Assembly: GCA_902604005.1 (NCBI GenBank)
Contig: CACKXH010000003.1
Location: 1 to 64,000 of the forward strand
Source of the DNA: an uncultured Pelagibacteraceae bacterium
GTDB taxonomy: Bacteria; Pseudomonadota; Alphaproteobacteria; Pelagibacterales; Pelagibacteraceae
DNA: 64,000 bases
Direction of reading: 5' to 3'
The position numbers and the translations under genes are program-made. The first letter of the stretch is position 1. Each line of letters starts with the position of its first letter. Below the pieces are notes generated by a model. That model saw only the letters and a list, made by a program, of their open reading frames with translations, was not told the origin of the DNA and did not search any database. Of the stretch, positions 11,410-21,685 are shown in pieces.

Positions 11410-12962
11410 CTAATCAATCCTTCTTTTTCCTTATTTTTTGAGACATATAAAACAGTTAATAATCTAGCTATAAAATAAACTGAAAAAAGTGTTGTGAAAA
11501 TTCCAATTCCTAGAGTTAAAGAAAAACCCTTTATTGGTCCTGACCCCATAAAAAACAAAATTATTGCAGCTAATAATGTAGTTATATTTGCATCAAGAAT
11601 AGCTGTTCTTGATTTTGTATATCCGCTATCAAAAGCTATTAAATTATTTTTTTCATTTTTGAGTTCTTCTTTAATTCTTTCAAATATTAAAACATTTGCG
11701 TCTACAGCCATACCAACTGTTAGAATTATTCCTGCAATACCAGGCAAAGTTAAAGTTGCCTCAAATATAGTTAAAATACCAACTAAAAGAAATAAATTTA
11801 TGATTAAAGCTATATTAGTAATAAGTCCAAATATTTTATATTTTATAAAAATAAATAAAATTACAAGTATAAATCCAATAACTAAAGCTATCATACCTGC
11901 ATTAATGGAGTCTTGTCCCAAATCTGGTCCAACTGTTCTTTCTTCAATAATATTTAATGGAGCAGGTAATGCTCCTGATCTTAACAATAAAGCAAGATCA
12001 GTAGCTGATTGAAAAGTAAAACCACCACTAATTTGACCTGATCCACTTGCTATAGTATCTCTAATAACCGGAGCACTTATAATTTTACCATCCAAAACTA
12101 TAGCTAATTGTTTTCCTATACCAGTAGATGTAGCTTTACCAAATCTTTTAGCACCAACTCTATCAAGGGTAAATGAAACAACAGTTTCATTGGTTTCATT
12201 ATTCATTCTCGGTTGAGCATCCAGAAGATTGTCTCCACTTAAAATTATTCTTTTACTTACTATTGCTTCTTCTGAATTATCTTCATATTTTAACTTTTCT
12301 GCACCAAAGGAGTCTTCATTATCGTTAGTAACAAATCTAAAAGTTAAATTTGCTGTTTTTCCAAGTAGAGATTTAATTCTCATAGGATCATCTAGTCCAG
12401 GTAATTCAACTAAAATCCTATCATTTCCACGTTTGAGAATATTAGGTTCATTTGTTCCTATTTCATCTATTCTTCTTCTAACAATTTCTAATGCTTGATC
12501 TTGAGATGAAGTTTTAAGTTCAACAATTCCTTGTCTCGAATAATTTACAATAAAAATATTATTTTCTTCAGTAATATCTAGTTGATGAGATTTAAATCTT
12601 TGATAATAAGGATTTATATCACTTTCTTCGTCATTAAATACATCTAGTACAGTTTGTTTATATTTTTCATCTACAGAAAAAGAAAGTTTTTGGTCTGAAA
12701 GTTTAACATTGTTAATTCTAATATTTTTTTCTTTAAAAAAATTTCTAATAGTTATTGATAAATTTTGAAGTTTTTGTTCAATTACTGGAGTATTATCAAT
12801 TTCTAACAAGAGATATGAACCACCTTGTAAATCAAGACCAAGATTTATCTTTTTGTCTAAAAATTTATTATTAAAATTAAAAATATTAGAGGATGTAAGT
12901 AAAATAAAAAATAAAGAAATTAAACAAACAAAAACTATTCTTATTTTTGAAAAGTATAACAC
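11406..12962 (-). CDS. secD: Protein translocase subunit SecD
   Basis: LGLDLQGGSYLLLEID; GMAVDANVLIFERIKEE. Confidence 0.97.
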   Translation of the reverse strand: MLYFSKIRIVFVCLISLFFILLTSSNIFNFNNKFLDKKINLGLDLQGGSYLLLEIDNTPVIEQKLQNLSITIRNFFKEKNIRINNVKLSDQKLSFSVDEKYKQTVLDVFNDEESDINPYYQRFKSHQLDITEENNIFIVNYSRQGIVELKTSSQDQALEIVRRRIDEIGTNEPNILKRGNDRILVELPGLDDPMRIKSLLGKTANLTFRFVTNDNEDSFGAEKLKYEDNSEEAIVSKRIILSGDNLLDAQPRMNNETNETVVSFTLDRVGAKRFGKATSTGIGKQLAIVLDGKIISAPVIRDTIASGSGQISGGFTFQSATDLALLLRSGALPAPLNIIEERTVGPDLGQDSINAGMIALVIGFILVILFIFIKYKIFGLITNIALIINLFLLVGILTIFEATLTLPGIAGIILTVGMAVDANVLIFERIKEELKNEKNNLIAFDSGYTKSRTAILDANITTLLAAIILFFMGSGPIKGFSLTLGIGIFTTLFSVYFIARLLTVLYVSKNKEKEGLIR

Positions 12963-12978
12963 TTTATTATAGCGAAAT

Positions 12979-13266
12979 TTATTTCTTAACTTCTTGAGAA
13001 CTCATTAAACTTTGAACGCCTGTACCTCTTACAACCTCAACAGTAACATTTTCAGCAATTTCTACTTCTACCTTGTCATTATCGACAACTCTAGTAATAG
13101 TTCCTGTAATACCTCCTGAGGTCACAATTTTATCTCCCTTTTTTAAACTCTCAACCATTGCCTTATGTTCTTTAACTTTTTTTTGTTGAGGTCTTATTAA
13201 GAAAAAATAAAAAATAACAAAAATTAGTATTAGTGGTATAAATTGACCTATCCCTGAACTTTCCAT
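12979..13266 (-). CDS. yajC: Preprotein translocase subunit YajC
   Basis: FYFFLIRPQQKKVKEHKAMV; adjacent to secDF. Confidence 0.97.
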   Translation of the reverse strand: MESSGIGQFIPLILIFVIFYFFLIRPQQKKVKEHKAMVESLKKGDKIVTSGGITGTITRVVDNDKVEVEIAENVTVEVVRGTGVQSLMSSQEVKK

Positions 13267-13320
13267 AAAACTCCTTAATTAAAAATGAATATTTATACTA
13301 TCTATTGGATTAAAACAACT

Positions 13321-14580
13321 TTAATTCATTGAAATTTTTTCCAAATTATTCATATAGGGTCTAAGTATTTTTGGAATGGTTATTGAACCATCTTTTTCTT
13401 GATAATTTTCTAAAATAGCAATAAGTGTCCGACCCACTGCTAAACCACTTCCATTTAGGGTACCCACATAAAGAGTTTCATTTTTATTATTTTTATATCT
13501 TGCTTTCATTCTTATAGCTTGAAATGTAGAACATGATGAACAAGAGGAAATTTCTCTATATTTGTTTTCTGAAGGTAACCACACTTCAATATCATAAGTT
13601 TTTTCAGCGCTAAATCCCATATCACCACTACACAAAATCATTTTTCTATATGGTAATTTTAAGAGATCTAAAATACCTGTTGCGCAATTAGTCATTCTTT
13701 CAAGTTCTTCTAAACATTTGTCTTGCTCTACAATACTGACCATTTCAACTTTATAAAATTGATGTTGTCTGATCATACCTTTTGTATCTTTTCCATAACT
13801 GCCAGCTTCTTTTCTAAAACAAGGTGTTGAAGCAACAAATCTCATAGGTAAAGATTTTAGATCTATAATCTTCTCTTTAACAATATTAGTTAAAATTACT
13901 TCAGCCGTTGGTATCAAAAACTTTCTATCTGTGTTCTCTTCTAATTTTACTTCAAATTGATCATTTTCAAATTTTGGTAATTGTCCTGTTCCAAACATTG
14001 TATTTTCAGAAGCTAACAATGGTGGTGAAATTTCTTTATAACTATTCTGCAATATATGTGTATCTAACATAAAATTAGAAAGCGCTCTTTCTAACAAAGC
14101 TAATTTGTCTTTTACAAAAACAAATCTTGATCCAGTAGTTTTTGTTGCTAAATCAAAATCCAACATTTTAAGATTTTCTCCTATCTCATAATGAGATTTA
14201 GGTTTAAAATCAAACTCAGGAATTTTGCCAAATTTTTCAATTTCAACATTATCATTTTCATCCTTTCCAAAAGGAACGTCCTGATGAGGTATATTTGGAA
14301 TATTAGATAAAATTTTTTCTAAATCATGTTTGACAGATTTGTGCTCTTCGGCAATTTTTTCTAATGATAGAGAAATTTCTTTTGATTTTTTAAATAAAGA
14401 TTTATCTTTAGATTTGGAAATATCTTTTTTTTCTTTTTCTAAAGTTTCTTTTTTCTGAATAAATTCTCTATTTTTTATATCTAAATTTTTAAGTTTATCA
14501 AAATCTAGATCGATAGATCTTTTTTCGAGGGCTTTTTTAAAAGCATCAAAATTTTTTCTAATTTCTTTTAAATTATGCAT
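13321..14580 (-). CDS. serS: Seryl-tRNA synthetase
   Basis: Class II motifs; coiled-coil N-terminus; FRKEAGSYGKDTKGMIRQHQF. Confidence 0.97.
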   Translation of the reverse strand: MHNLKEIRKNFDAFKKALEKRSIDLDFDKLKNLDIKNREFIQKKETLEKEKKDISKSKDKSLFKKSKEISLSLEKIAEEHKSVKHDLEKILSNIPNIPHQDVPFGKDENDNVEIEKFGKIPEFDFKPKSHYEIGENLKMLDFDLATKTTGSRFVFVKDKLALLERALSNFMLDTHILQNSYKEISPPLLASENTMFGTGQLPKFENDQFEVKLEENTDRKFLIPTAEVILTNIVKEKIIDLKSLPMRFVASTPCFRKEAGSYGKDTKGMIRQHQFYKVEMVSIVEQDKCLEELERMTNCATGILDLLKLPYRKMILCSGDMGFSAEKTYDIEVWLPSENKYREISSCSSCSTFQAIRMKARYKNNKNETLYVGTLNGSGLAVGRTLIAILENYQEKDGSITIPKILRPYMNNLEKISMN

Positions 14581-15343
14581 CAGAATCTTTTAAATTTTTA
14601 TTTTCTATAAATTTTACTGAAAATATTGATAATTCATATAAAATTAATAGAGGGATAGCTAAACCAATTTGTGTGATTGGATCTGGTGGAGTTAAGATTG
14701 CTGCGGTTGCAAATATAATTACAACAACATATTTTCTTCTTTTTTTTAAAAAATCAGAATCAACGACTCCCACTCTTGCCAGCAAACTTAAAACTACAGG
14801 TAACTGAAAACTTATTCCGAATGCAAAAATAAGTTTCATAACTAAAGATAAGTATTCATTTACTTTAGCTTCTAATTGAATAGGTAAGTTTGTGGATAAA
14901 CCTGAACTTTCAAAAGATAAAAAAAACTTTATGGCTAACGGCATTATTAGATAATAGACTAACATCCCACCTAAAAAAAATAATATAGGTGTTAAAATCA
15001 AATAGGGTAAAATTGCAATTTTTTCATGTTTATAAAGACCAGGTGCAATAAATTTCCATATTTGCATTAAAATAAATGGGCATGTAACAAAAAAAGCAGT
15101 AAAAAAAGACACTTTTAAATATGTTAAAAATGTTTCTTGAAGAGCTGTAAAAATTAATCTTCTTTCTATTCCGTCATCTTTTACAGCTTGAGCAAATGGA
15201 TCAACTAAAAAACCATATAAATGTTCAGCAAAAAAATAACAAGCTATAAAGAAAATTATCAAAAATATAAAACTATGAATTAATCTTTTTCTTAATTCTG
15301 CTAAATGACTAATGAAGCCACCTTCTTTTTCATCATGAATCAT
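14573..15343 (-). CDS. tatC: Sec-independent translocase TatC
   Basis: HLAELRKRLIHS N-terminus, six-TM protein, next to tatB and tatA. Confidence 0.97.
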   Translation of the reverse strand: MIHDEKEGGFISHLAELRKRLIHSFIFLIIFFIACYFFAEHLYGFLVDPFAQAVKDDGIERRLIFTALQETFLTYLKVSFFTAFFVTCPFILMQIWKFIAPGLYKHEKIAILPYLILTPILFFLGGMLVYYLIMPLAIKFFLSFESSGLSTNLPIQLEAKVNEYLSLVMKLIFAFGISFQLPVVLSLLARVGVVDSDFLKKRRKYVVVIIFATAAILTPPDPITQIGLAIPLLILYELSIFSVKFIENKNLKDSDA

Positions 15344-15545
15344 CTTTTTTATCTTCTTTTTTTTCTATACGATTATCTTCAATATCGATATTTGAAACTT
15401 CATTTTGTACATTGTTAATGTATTTTTTGGCAGTGCCGATCCATGAGCCAACCTTTTTTAACATTATAGGAAAGTCCTTTGGTCCGAGTACCACAATAGC
15501 TATTGCTACTACGATTAAAATCTCAAACCAACCAATAGTAGGCAT
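15333..15545 (-). CDS. tatB: Sec-independent translocase TatB
   Basis: GWFEILIVVAIAIVVLGPKDFP; short form. Confidence 0.9.
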   Translation of the reverse strand: MPTIGWFEILIVVAIAIVVLGPKDFPIMLKKVGSWIGTAKKYINNVQNEVSNIDIEDNRIEKKEDKKDDS

Positions 15546-15550
15546 GTGAT

Positions 15551-15751
15551 TTATTCTTTGTTATTTGAGTCTTGATTTTCGTCGGAAATATTTTTAGGTT
15601 CTGTATCATCAGTTGAATCTGATGCCATACCCTTTTTAAAGCTTTTAATTCCTTTTGCAACATCACCCATTAAACTTGATATCTTCCCTCTACCAAATAA
15701 TAACACAACGAGTATTACAACAATTGCTATTTGCCAAATTCCTATGCTCAT
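15551..15751 (-). CDS. tatA: Sec-independent translocase TatA
   Basis: [24 protein letters not shown]. Confidence 0.95.
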   Translation of the reverse strand: MSIGIWQIAIVVILVVLLFGRGKISSLMGDVAKGIKSFKKGMASDSTDDTEPKNISDENQDSNNKE

Positions 15752-15817
15752 ACAAAGCTTATAACCTTTTTATCAATAATTTAAAAGTACCTTTTTTTTA
15801 TTGGTTGAAGTTATGAT

Positions 15818-16519
15818 TTATTTATTTTCTTCTGAATCTAGAGTGCTACTCAACATTTCATCGATATTTGAGTAAATGTCCTCTTTTTTATCATCTTGTT
15901 TTTCTTTATAGAATTTTCCAGTTCCAAAAATTGCATTATCAATATTAGTACTATCTATAAGTCCTGCAGCTCCTAGCTCATCTACTGTAGGTAAATCAGA
16001 TAATTTTTGAAGATTAAAATGGCTTAAGAAATCGTCAGTAGTTATATATTGAATGGGTTTGCCTGGAACATTTTTTCTTCCTCCTGGCTTTACCCAATTA
16101 AGCTCCATTAATATTTCAAGTGTATTAGTTCCAAAGGCAACACCTCTTATTTCCTCAATCTCTGCTCTTGTTACTGGTTGATGATAAACTATAATTGCTA
16201 ATGTTTCTATTGCTGCTCTAGATAATTTTTTTTCAACAGTTTTTTCTTGTGACATTAAGTTTGATAAGTTTGTCGAAGTTCTAAAAGACCATTTTTTTGA
16301 AATACAAACTAAATTAATACCCCTATCTGAGTACTCTGATTGTAATTTTAATAAAACTTTTTCAACATCAATTTTTTTTGAAATCTTATTTTCAATGGTT
16401 TGAATATCTAAAGGTTCAGCTGCAGCAAAAACTATTGCTTCAATTTCTTTTTCTATTTGAGATAACTTAGTAGGAAAATTTATTACATTATCTTTTTTTT
16501 TTATTTTTTTTTTAATCAT
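15818..16519 (-). CDS. scpB: Segregation and condensation protein B
   Basis: IEAIVFAAAEPLD; TLAIIVYHQPVTRAEIEEIRGV. Confidence 0.95.
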   Translation of the reverse strand: MIKKKIKKKDNVINFPTKLSQIEKEIEAIVFAAAEPLDIQTIENKISKKIDVEKVLLKLQSEYSDRGINLVCISKKWSFRTSTNLSNLMSQEKTVEKKLSRAAIETLAIIVYHQPVTRAEIEEIRGVAFGTNTLEILMELNWVKPGGRKNVPGKPIQYITTDDFLSHFNLQKLSDLPTVDELGAAGLIDSTNIDNAIFGTGKFYKEKQDDKKEDIYSNIDEMLSSTLDSEENK

Positions 16520-17256
16520 TTATTTTCTCTAATGTAAATATCGTCAAAAAGTTCTTCTTGTTTCATTTTTAAACTACCTTCTTTTACAAGTTCTAATGAA
16601 CCAGCAAATATACCTGCTTTACCTGTTTTTTTGTATTTTGCTGCTTTTTTAAAATTACTAGGTATTAAATCATCTAACTTTTTCCAATCCATTAATTTAC
16701 CAAAAAAATCTTTTATAGTTTTTATTCCTTCTTCAGTTGTAAAAACTGGTAATTTTGGAATATTTACTCTTTGAAAATCTTTAGTCATAATTATTGAAGA
16801 ATATGTTTTTAATAATTCAAATAAATTTACTTTATATTCACTATTATAAATTGGTCTAATTCCTGATTTACTTCCTCTAAATCTAATTTCTCTTCCGATT
16901 CTTTTTCTTTTAAGCATTTGTTCAGATAATAATCGAATTAACTCTAACTTTTTTAACTGCAATTTTAATCTATCAGCTACTTCTTGAACTTTGAATTCTT
17001 CTTCAGGATCTCCAGGTAGTAATAGTTTAGATTTAAGATAGGCTAACCATGTAGCCATTAATAAATATTCTGAAGCAATTTCTAAATTTAACTTTTTGTT
17101 TTTTGTAATAAAATCATGAAACTGATCAGCTAATTTTGTAATTGATATATCTTCTAAATTAACTTTTTGGGCTTTTGCTAGATCTAACAAAACATCCAAT
17201 GAGCCATTATAATTTTCTACGTCCACTTTAAACAGTGCAGAATCTTTTTCTATCAT
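16516..17256 (-). CDS. scpA: Segregation and condensation protein A
   Basis: FKVDVENYNGSLDVLLDLAKAQKVNLEDISI; YLLMATWLAYLKSKLLLP. Confidence 0.95.
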   Translation of the reverse strand: MIEKDSALFKVDVENYNGSLDVLLDLAKAQKVNLEDISITKLADQFHDFITKNKKLNLEIASEYLLMATWLAYLKSKLLLPGDPEEEFKVQEVADRLKLQLKKLELIRLLSEQMLKRKRIGREIRFRGSKSGIRPIYNSEYKVNLFELLKTYSSIIMTKDFQRVNIPKLPVFTTEEGIKTIKDFFGKLMDWKKLDDLIPSNFKKAAKYKKTGKAGIFAGSLELVKEGSLKMKQEELFDDIYIRENK

Positions 17257-17265
17257 GGGATAATA

Positions 17266-18213
17266 TTAGCTTAAAATTTTGTAAAATTGTGATGTTTTTT
17301 TCAATATAAATTTATTAATAATTGGAGAGTTTTTTCCAACAATTTTCATTTCATTAAAATTTCCATTACAATGTAAGGCTATGTTGCAACCTGCTTTAAA
17401 CGTTTTAATTGTATTTTCTTTAAGTGTACCTTTCAAGCTTTTCATAGATAAATCATCAGAAATTAATATGTTTTTATAACCTATTTTATTTCTAATTAGT
17501 TTGATTAATTTTTTAGAATGAGTAACGGTATTAACTTCATCAATTCTATTAAAAATAATATGACCTGTCATAGCAAAAAAAGTTTTTTTATTTTTAAAAG
17601 CAATAAAATCATTTTTTAATAAGTAACTTTCTTTTTTGTTAATTGTTGGTGTAAAATAATGACTATCTACTTTTGCTCTTCCATGACCAGGAATATGCTT
17701 AATTACAGTGCCAATTCCATTCTTATGAAAATAATGAATACAATAATCTCCTATTTTTGATACAATTTTAGGATCTTTTGAAAATGATCTATCTCCAATA
17801 ATTTTAGATGATCCTTTAACTCTAAGATCTAAAACTGGTGCAGTATTTATATTTGCTCCTATCAATTTCATTAAGTATGAGGTTTTGTCTATAAATAATT
17901 TATAAAAAAATTTAAATTCTTTATAATTCTGCATATATTTAGAACCAAAAAACTCTGAAGTGAGATTGTCAAAAGAAATTATTTTTTTCAATCTATTTAC
18001 TCTACCACCCTCTTGATCAATCAAAATAGGATATTTCATATCATTAAAAATTCTTCTAATTGAAAAAGTTAAATTAGATGTTTGTTTAATATTTTTAATA
18101 TTTCTACTAAATAAAATTATACCCCAAGGTTTATATTTCATTATAAATTTTTTCTCTTGTAATGATAGTTTTGTCGATTTGATGCCAATAATAAATGATC
18201 TGCGATTATTCAT
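17266..18213 (-). CDS. nagZ: Beta-N-acetylhexosaminidase, GH3, NagZ-like
   Basis: PILIDQEGGRVNRLK; KHIPGHGRAKVDSH; LISDDLSMKSL. Confidence 0.93.
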   Translation of the reverse strand: MNNRRSFIIGIKSTKLSLQEKKFIMKYKPWGIILFSRNIKNIKQTSNLTFSIRRIFNDMKYPILIDQEGGRVNRLKKIISFDNLTSEFFGSKYMQNYKEFKFFYKLFIDKTSYLMKLIGANINTAPVLDLRVKGSSKIIGDRSFSKDPKIVSKIGDYCIHYFHKNGIGTVIKHIPGHGRAKVDSHYFTPTINKKESYLLKNDFIAFKNKKTFFAMTGHIIFNRIDEVNTVTHSKKLIKLIRNKIGYKNILISDDLSMKSLKGTLKENTIKTFKAGCNIALHCNGNFNEMKIVGKNSPIINKFILKKTSQFYKILS

Positions 18214-18469
18214 TTGTCTCTAATAATTTCCAAAAATTAAATTTTTTCTTTTTTTTATTATTTAATTGTTCCACGTATTCAATAATATTTTTAGTATCAT
18301 CTTCTAAAACAGGTAAATTTTTTGCATACGTACTGATTTTTTTGTCAATTGTATTTAAAGATCTATACGAATTCTTTTTGTTAGTATCTGAAAAATAATA
18401 TCTTACTGTTAAAAACAAAAATAAACAAATAATGAATATGAATATTAAATATTTTATTTCTCTTAACAT
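18206..18469 (-). CDS. Small single-TM protein in the SPOR-protein position between argS and nagZ, no recognisable SPOR domain
   Basis: 87-aa ORF with N-terminal TM and 8-nt overlap with nagZ; locus position only. Confidence 0.6.
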   Translation of the reverse strand: MLREIKYLIFIFIICLFLFLTVRYYFSDTNKKNSYRSLNTIDKKISTYAKNLPVLEDDTKNIIEYVEQLNNKKKKKFNFWKLLETNE

Positions 18470-20202
18470 TACATTTTCTCAGGTACTGAAACACCCACAA
18501 TATTCATTCCAGATTTGACTACATCTGAAATTACCTTCAAAAAAATTAATTTTTCATCAGTAATTTTTTTTTCATCATTAATAAATCTTTTTTGAGGATT
18601 ATCTTTTCCTAGGTTCCAATATGAATGAAATAAAGATGCTAGCTCATATAAATACGTTGGTATTCTGTGTGGTTCTAATTTTTTACTGGCTGAGTCGATA
18701 CACTTAGGCCATTCAGATATTTTCTTTAAAATACTAATTTCATCATCAGAATATTTAAAGTCTTGCTTTTTAATCTTAATTTCAGATTTTAAATCTATCC
18801 CAAGATGTCTAAAAACAGAGGCAATTCTTGCATAACTATATTGTACATAGTACAGGGGATTATCTTTAGATTTTTCAATGACATTATCAAAATCAAAATC
18901 AAGTTCAACATCACTACTTCTGTTTAGCATAATGAATCTTGTCGCGTCTTTTCCTACTTCGTTAATTAAATCATCTACGGTTATATAATCCCCTTTTCTT
19001 TTAGACATCTTAAAAGGTTTTTTATCTTTAATTAGTTTGACTAGCTGACTGACCTTACAGATCAACTTGTCTTTTGAATTTGATAACGCTTCAACTGAAG
19101 ATGAAATTCTTTTAATGTATCCTGCATGGTCTGCTCCTAAAATATTAATTAAATGATCAAATTTTCTATCTAATTTATTTTTATGATAAGCGACATCACT
19201 GGCAAAATAAGTCCATGTGCCATCTGATTTTTGTAAAACTCTATCCTTATCGTCACCAAAATCTGTAGATTTAAAAAGCAACTGTTCTTTTTCTACCCAT
19301 TTATTATTATCACCACCAGCTGGAGCTTGAATTTTTCCTTTATAAACAAATTTATTTTTTTCAAAAAAATCAATAACTTTTTCAACTTCTAGATTGGTAA
19401 CTAATTTTTTTTCACTAACAAAATTATCATGATTAATACCCAAGCTATTAAGGTTTTTTTTAATTAATTTAAGAGCTTCTTCTATTGATAAAGCAGTTAA
19501 TTGAACAGATATTTTATTAAAATCATTATAGCTTATATTATTGTTTGTATTAATTATGTTTTTAGCAAAATCAATTAGATAATCTCCAGGATATAAATCT
19601 TCATTATCATAAGGAAATGGTTCATTAAAAGTAATTTCTCTTATCCTAAAAAAAACTGATTTTGTAAAATTTACAATTTGATTACCATAATCATTAACAT
19701 AATATTCTTTTGTAACTTTATGTTTATTAAATAATAATATATTAGCAATTACATCACCTAAAATTGCTCCTCTAGAATGACCTACATGTAAGGGTCCAGT
19801 AGGATTTGCAGAAACAAATTCAACTAAATAATTTTTCTTTTTTTCTTTTGTGTTAATTCCAAATGTTTTAGAATTTTTGTTAACTTCTTTAATAAAGTTT
19901 GTCCAAAAAACTGATTTAAACTTAATGTTAATAAATCCTGGCTTAACTATTGTTATATTTTCAATTAGTTCATCACTTTGTTTTATAGCTTCAGCTATTA
20001 TATCTGCTACATCAGAGGGGGGTTTTTGGTTAGCTTTTGATAATACCATTGCAACATTTGTTGAAATATCACTATTAAACTTGGAAGGTGGGATTTCAGC
20101 AGTAATTCCATCTAATTTTTCAGGTAATACTAATTTATTATTTTTAGAAAGATCTAGTATAATTTTCTCAATCTTGTCTAAATATTGATCGAATATATTC
20201 AT
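18469..20202 (-). CDS. argS: Arginyl-tRNA synthetase
   Basis: FVSANPTGPLHVGHSRGAILGD; KMSKRKGDYITVDDL. Confidence 0.97.
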   Translation of the reverse strand: MNIFDQYLDKIEKIILDLSKNNKLVLPEKLDGITAEIPPSKFNSDISTNVAMVLSKANQKPPSDVADIIAEAIKQSDELIENITIVKPGFINIKFKSVFWTNFIKEVNKNSKTFGINTKEKKKNYLVEFVSANPTGPLHVGHSRGAILGDVIANILLFNKHKVTKEYYVNDYGNQIVNFTKSVFFRIREITFNEPFPYDNEDLYPGDYLIDFAKNIINTNNNISYNDFNKISVQLTALSIEEALKLIKKNLNSLGINHDNFVSEKKLVTNLEVEKVIDFFEKNKFVYKGKIQAPAGGDNNKWVEKEQLLFKSTDFGDDKDRVLQKSDGTWTYFASDVAYHKNKLDRKFDHLINILGADHAGYIKRISSSVEALSNSKDKLICKVSQLVKLIKDKKPFKMSKRKGDYITVDDLINEVGKDATRFIMLNRSSDVELDFDFDNVIEKSKDNPLYYVQYSYARIASVFRHLGIDLKSEIKIKKQDFKYSDDEISILKKISEWPKCIDSASKKLEPHRIPTYLYELASLFHSYWNLGKDNPQKRFINDEKKITDEKLIFLKVISDVVKSGMNIVGVSVPEKM

Positions 20203-21317
20203 TTAAAATTATTATGAAGGTTGATTGCATATCTATCAGTCATACCTGATATAAAATCTGAAATTGCTCTATACTTGTTTTTAGATAATTGCTCTTTTGA
20301 AATAAATTTTTTAGGATTTTTTCTTATCATATTAAAAAGCTTTTTAATTATTAATCTACCTTTGTTATTTTTATTTAATACATTTTTATTATTGTACATT
20401 CTAGTTTTTAAAAAATATCTTATTTCTCCTTCAGAACTTTTAACTTTATCAGAAAAATCAACCATTAAAAAACTAGTTTTATTGATATCTTTAAATGTTT
20501 TAATTTTATTATAATTTAAATTATTTTTTGTATTATTTATTAAATCTTTAATCATATAATCTATTGAATCTCTTATAATCTGATAGGTTGCTATCTTATA
20601 ATTTTGTTTATTAATTTTATTCTTGTATTTTTTGTAAATATCCCTAAAGAAATTAATTTCAACTAACTCCTCTAGTTTAAATAAGTTTGCATTTATTCCA
20701 TCTTGAATATCATGATTATTATAAGCTATATCATCGGAAATAGCTGAGATTTGAGCTTCTAAATATGGATAAGTATTAAAATTGATCATATTTTTAAAAT
20801 TTTTAACTCCTACCAAACTATTAACTAAATCTAAGTTATCTATTGGACCATTATGTTTTAAAAGTCCTTCTATAGTTTCGATTGAAAGATTAAGTCCATT
20901 AAATTTTAAATATTTGTTTTCTAAAAACATAATAATTCTTAAAGTTTGTAAATTATGATCAAACCCACCAAAATCATCCATACATTCATTTAATGCATCT
21001 TCTCCTGCATGACCAAAAGGAGTATGGCCTAAATCATGAGCTAAACTTAATGTTTCAGCTAAATCCTCATTGAGATTTAGATATCTAGCAATAGATCTAG
21101 CTATTTGCGCTACTTCAATTGAGTGAGTTATTCGTGTTCGATAATGATCACCCTCAGTGTTAACGAAAACTTGTGTTTTATGCTTCAATCTTCTAAATGA
21201 AGCACTATGGATAATGCGATCTCTGTCCCTTTGGAAGGGGTTCCTATATTTAGATAAAGATTCTTTGTATATTCTACCTTTGCTTTTAAATAGTCCTAAC
21301 TTTGAGTATTTTTTCAT
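20199..21317 (-). CDS. dgt: Deoxyguanosinetriphosphate triphosphohydrolase-like protein (likely start at internal Met; the ORF extends to 21365)
   Basis: HD-domain motifs FRRLKHKTQVF, HSIEVAQIARSIAR, LAHDLGHTPFGHAGEDAL; the conserved N-terminus aligns best from MKKYSKLG. Confidence 0.92.
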   Translation of the reverse strand: MKKYSKLGLFKSKGRIYKESLSKYRNPFQRDRDRIIHSASFRRLKHKTQVFVNTEGDHYRTRITHSIEVAQIARSIARYLNLNEDLAETLSLAHDLGHTPFGHAGEDALNECMDDFGGFDHNLQTLRIIMFLENKYLKFNGLNLSIETIEGLLKHNGPIDNLDLVNSLVGVKNFKNMINFNTYPYLEAQISAISDDIAYNNHDIQDGINANLFKLEELVEINFFRDIYKKYKNKINKQNYKIATYQIIRDSIDYMIKDLINNTKNNLNYNKIKTFKDINKTSFLMVDFSDKVKSSEGEIRYFLKTRMYNNKNVLNKNNKGRLIIKKLFNMIRKNPKKFISKEQLSKNKYRAISDFISGMTDRYAINLHNNFK

Positions 21318-21367
21318 CCTTTTAAATTTAATATTAAGTATTATATTAGTAATAACAGTGATCAATA

Positions 21368-21685
21368 ATGATAAAAGAAATTAAATTTACTGATAAAGCA
21401 CTAAAACAGATAAACAGTCTATTATCGAAAAGAGATAATGGCTCTTTTTTTAGAATCGCTATTAAAGGTGGAGGGTGTTCAGGCTTTCAATATGAATTTA
21501 CCTTTGATCAATCAAAAACTGACGATGATTTAAATTTTAAGAATATTCTAATAGATAAGACATCAGCTGATCTTTTAAAAGGATCTGAAATTGATTATGT
21601 TTCTGAATTAATAGGTGAACAATTTAAAATAACTAATCCACAAACTAAATCTTCTTGTGGTTGTGGTGTTTCATTCTCTCTTTAA
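21368..21685 (+). CDS. erpA: Iron-sulfur cluster insertion protein, A-type (ErpA/IscA)
   Basis: GGGCSGFQYEF and C-terminal SSCGCGVSF. Confidence 0.93.
   Translation: MIKEIKFTDKALKQINSLLSKRDNGSFFRIAIKGGGCSGFQYEFTFDQSKTDDDLNFKNILIDKTSADLLKGSEIDYVSELIGEQFKITNPQTKSSCGCGVSFSL

Noticed and set aside
11494-12498. Long + strand ORFs opposite secD (11494-12012, 12229-12498)
   Set aside because: Antisense to secD, no recognisable protein features.
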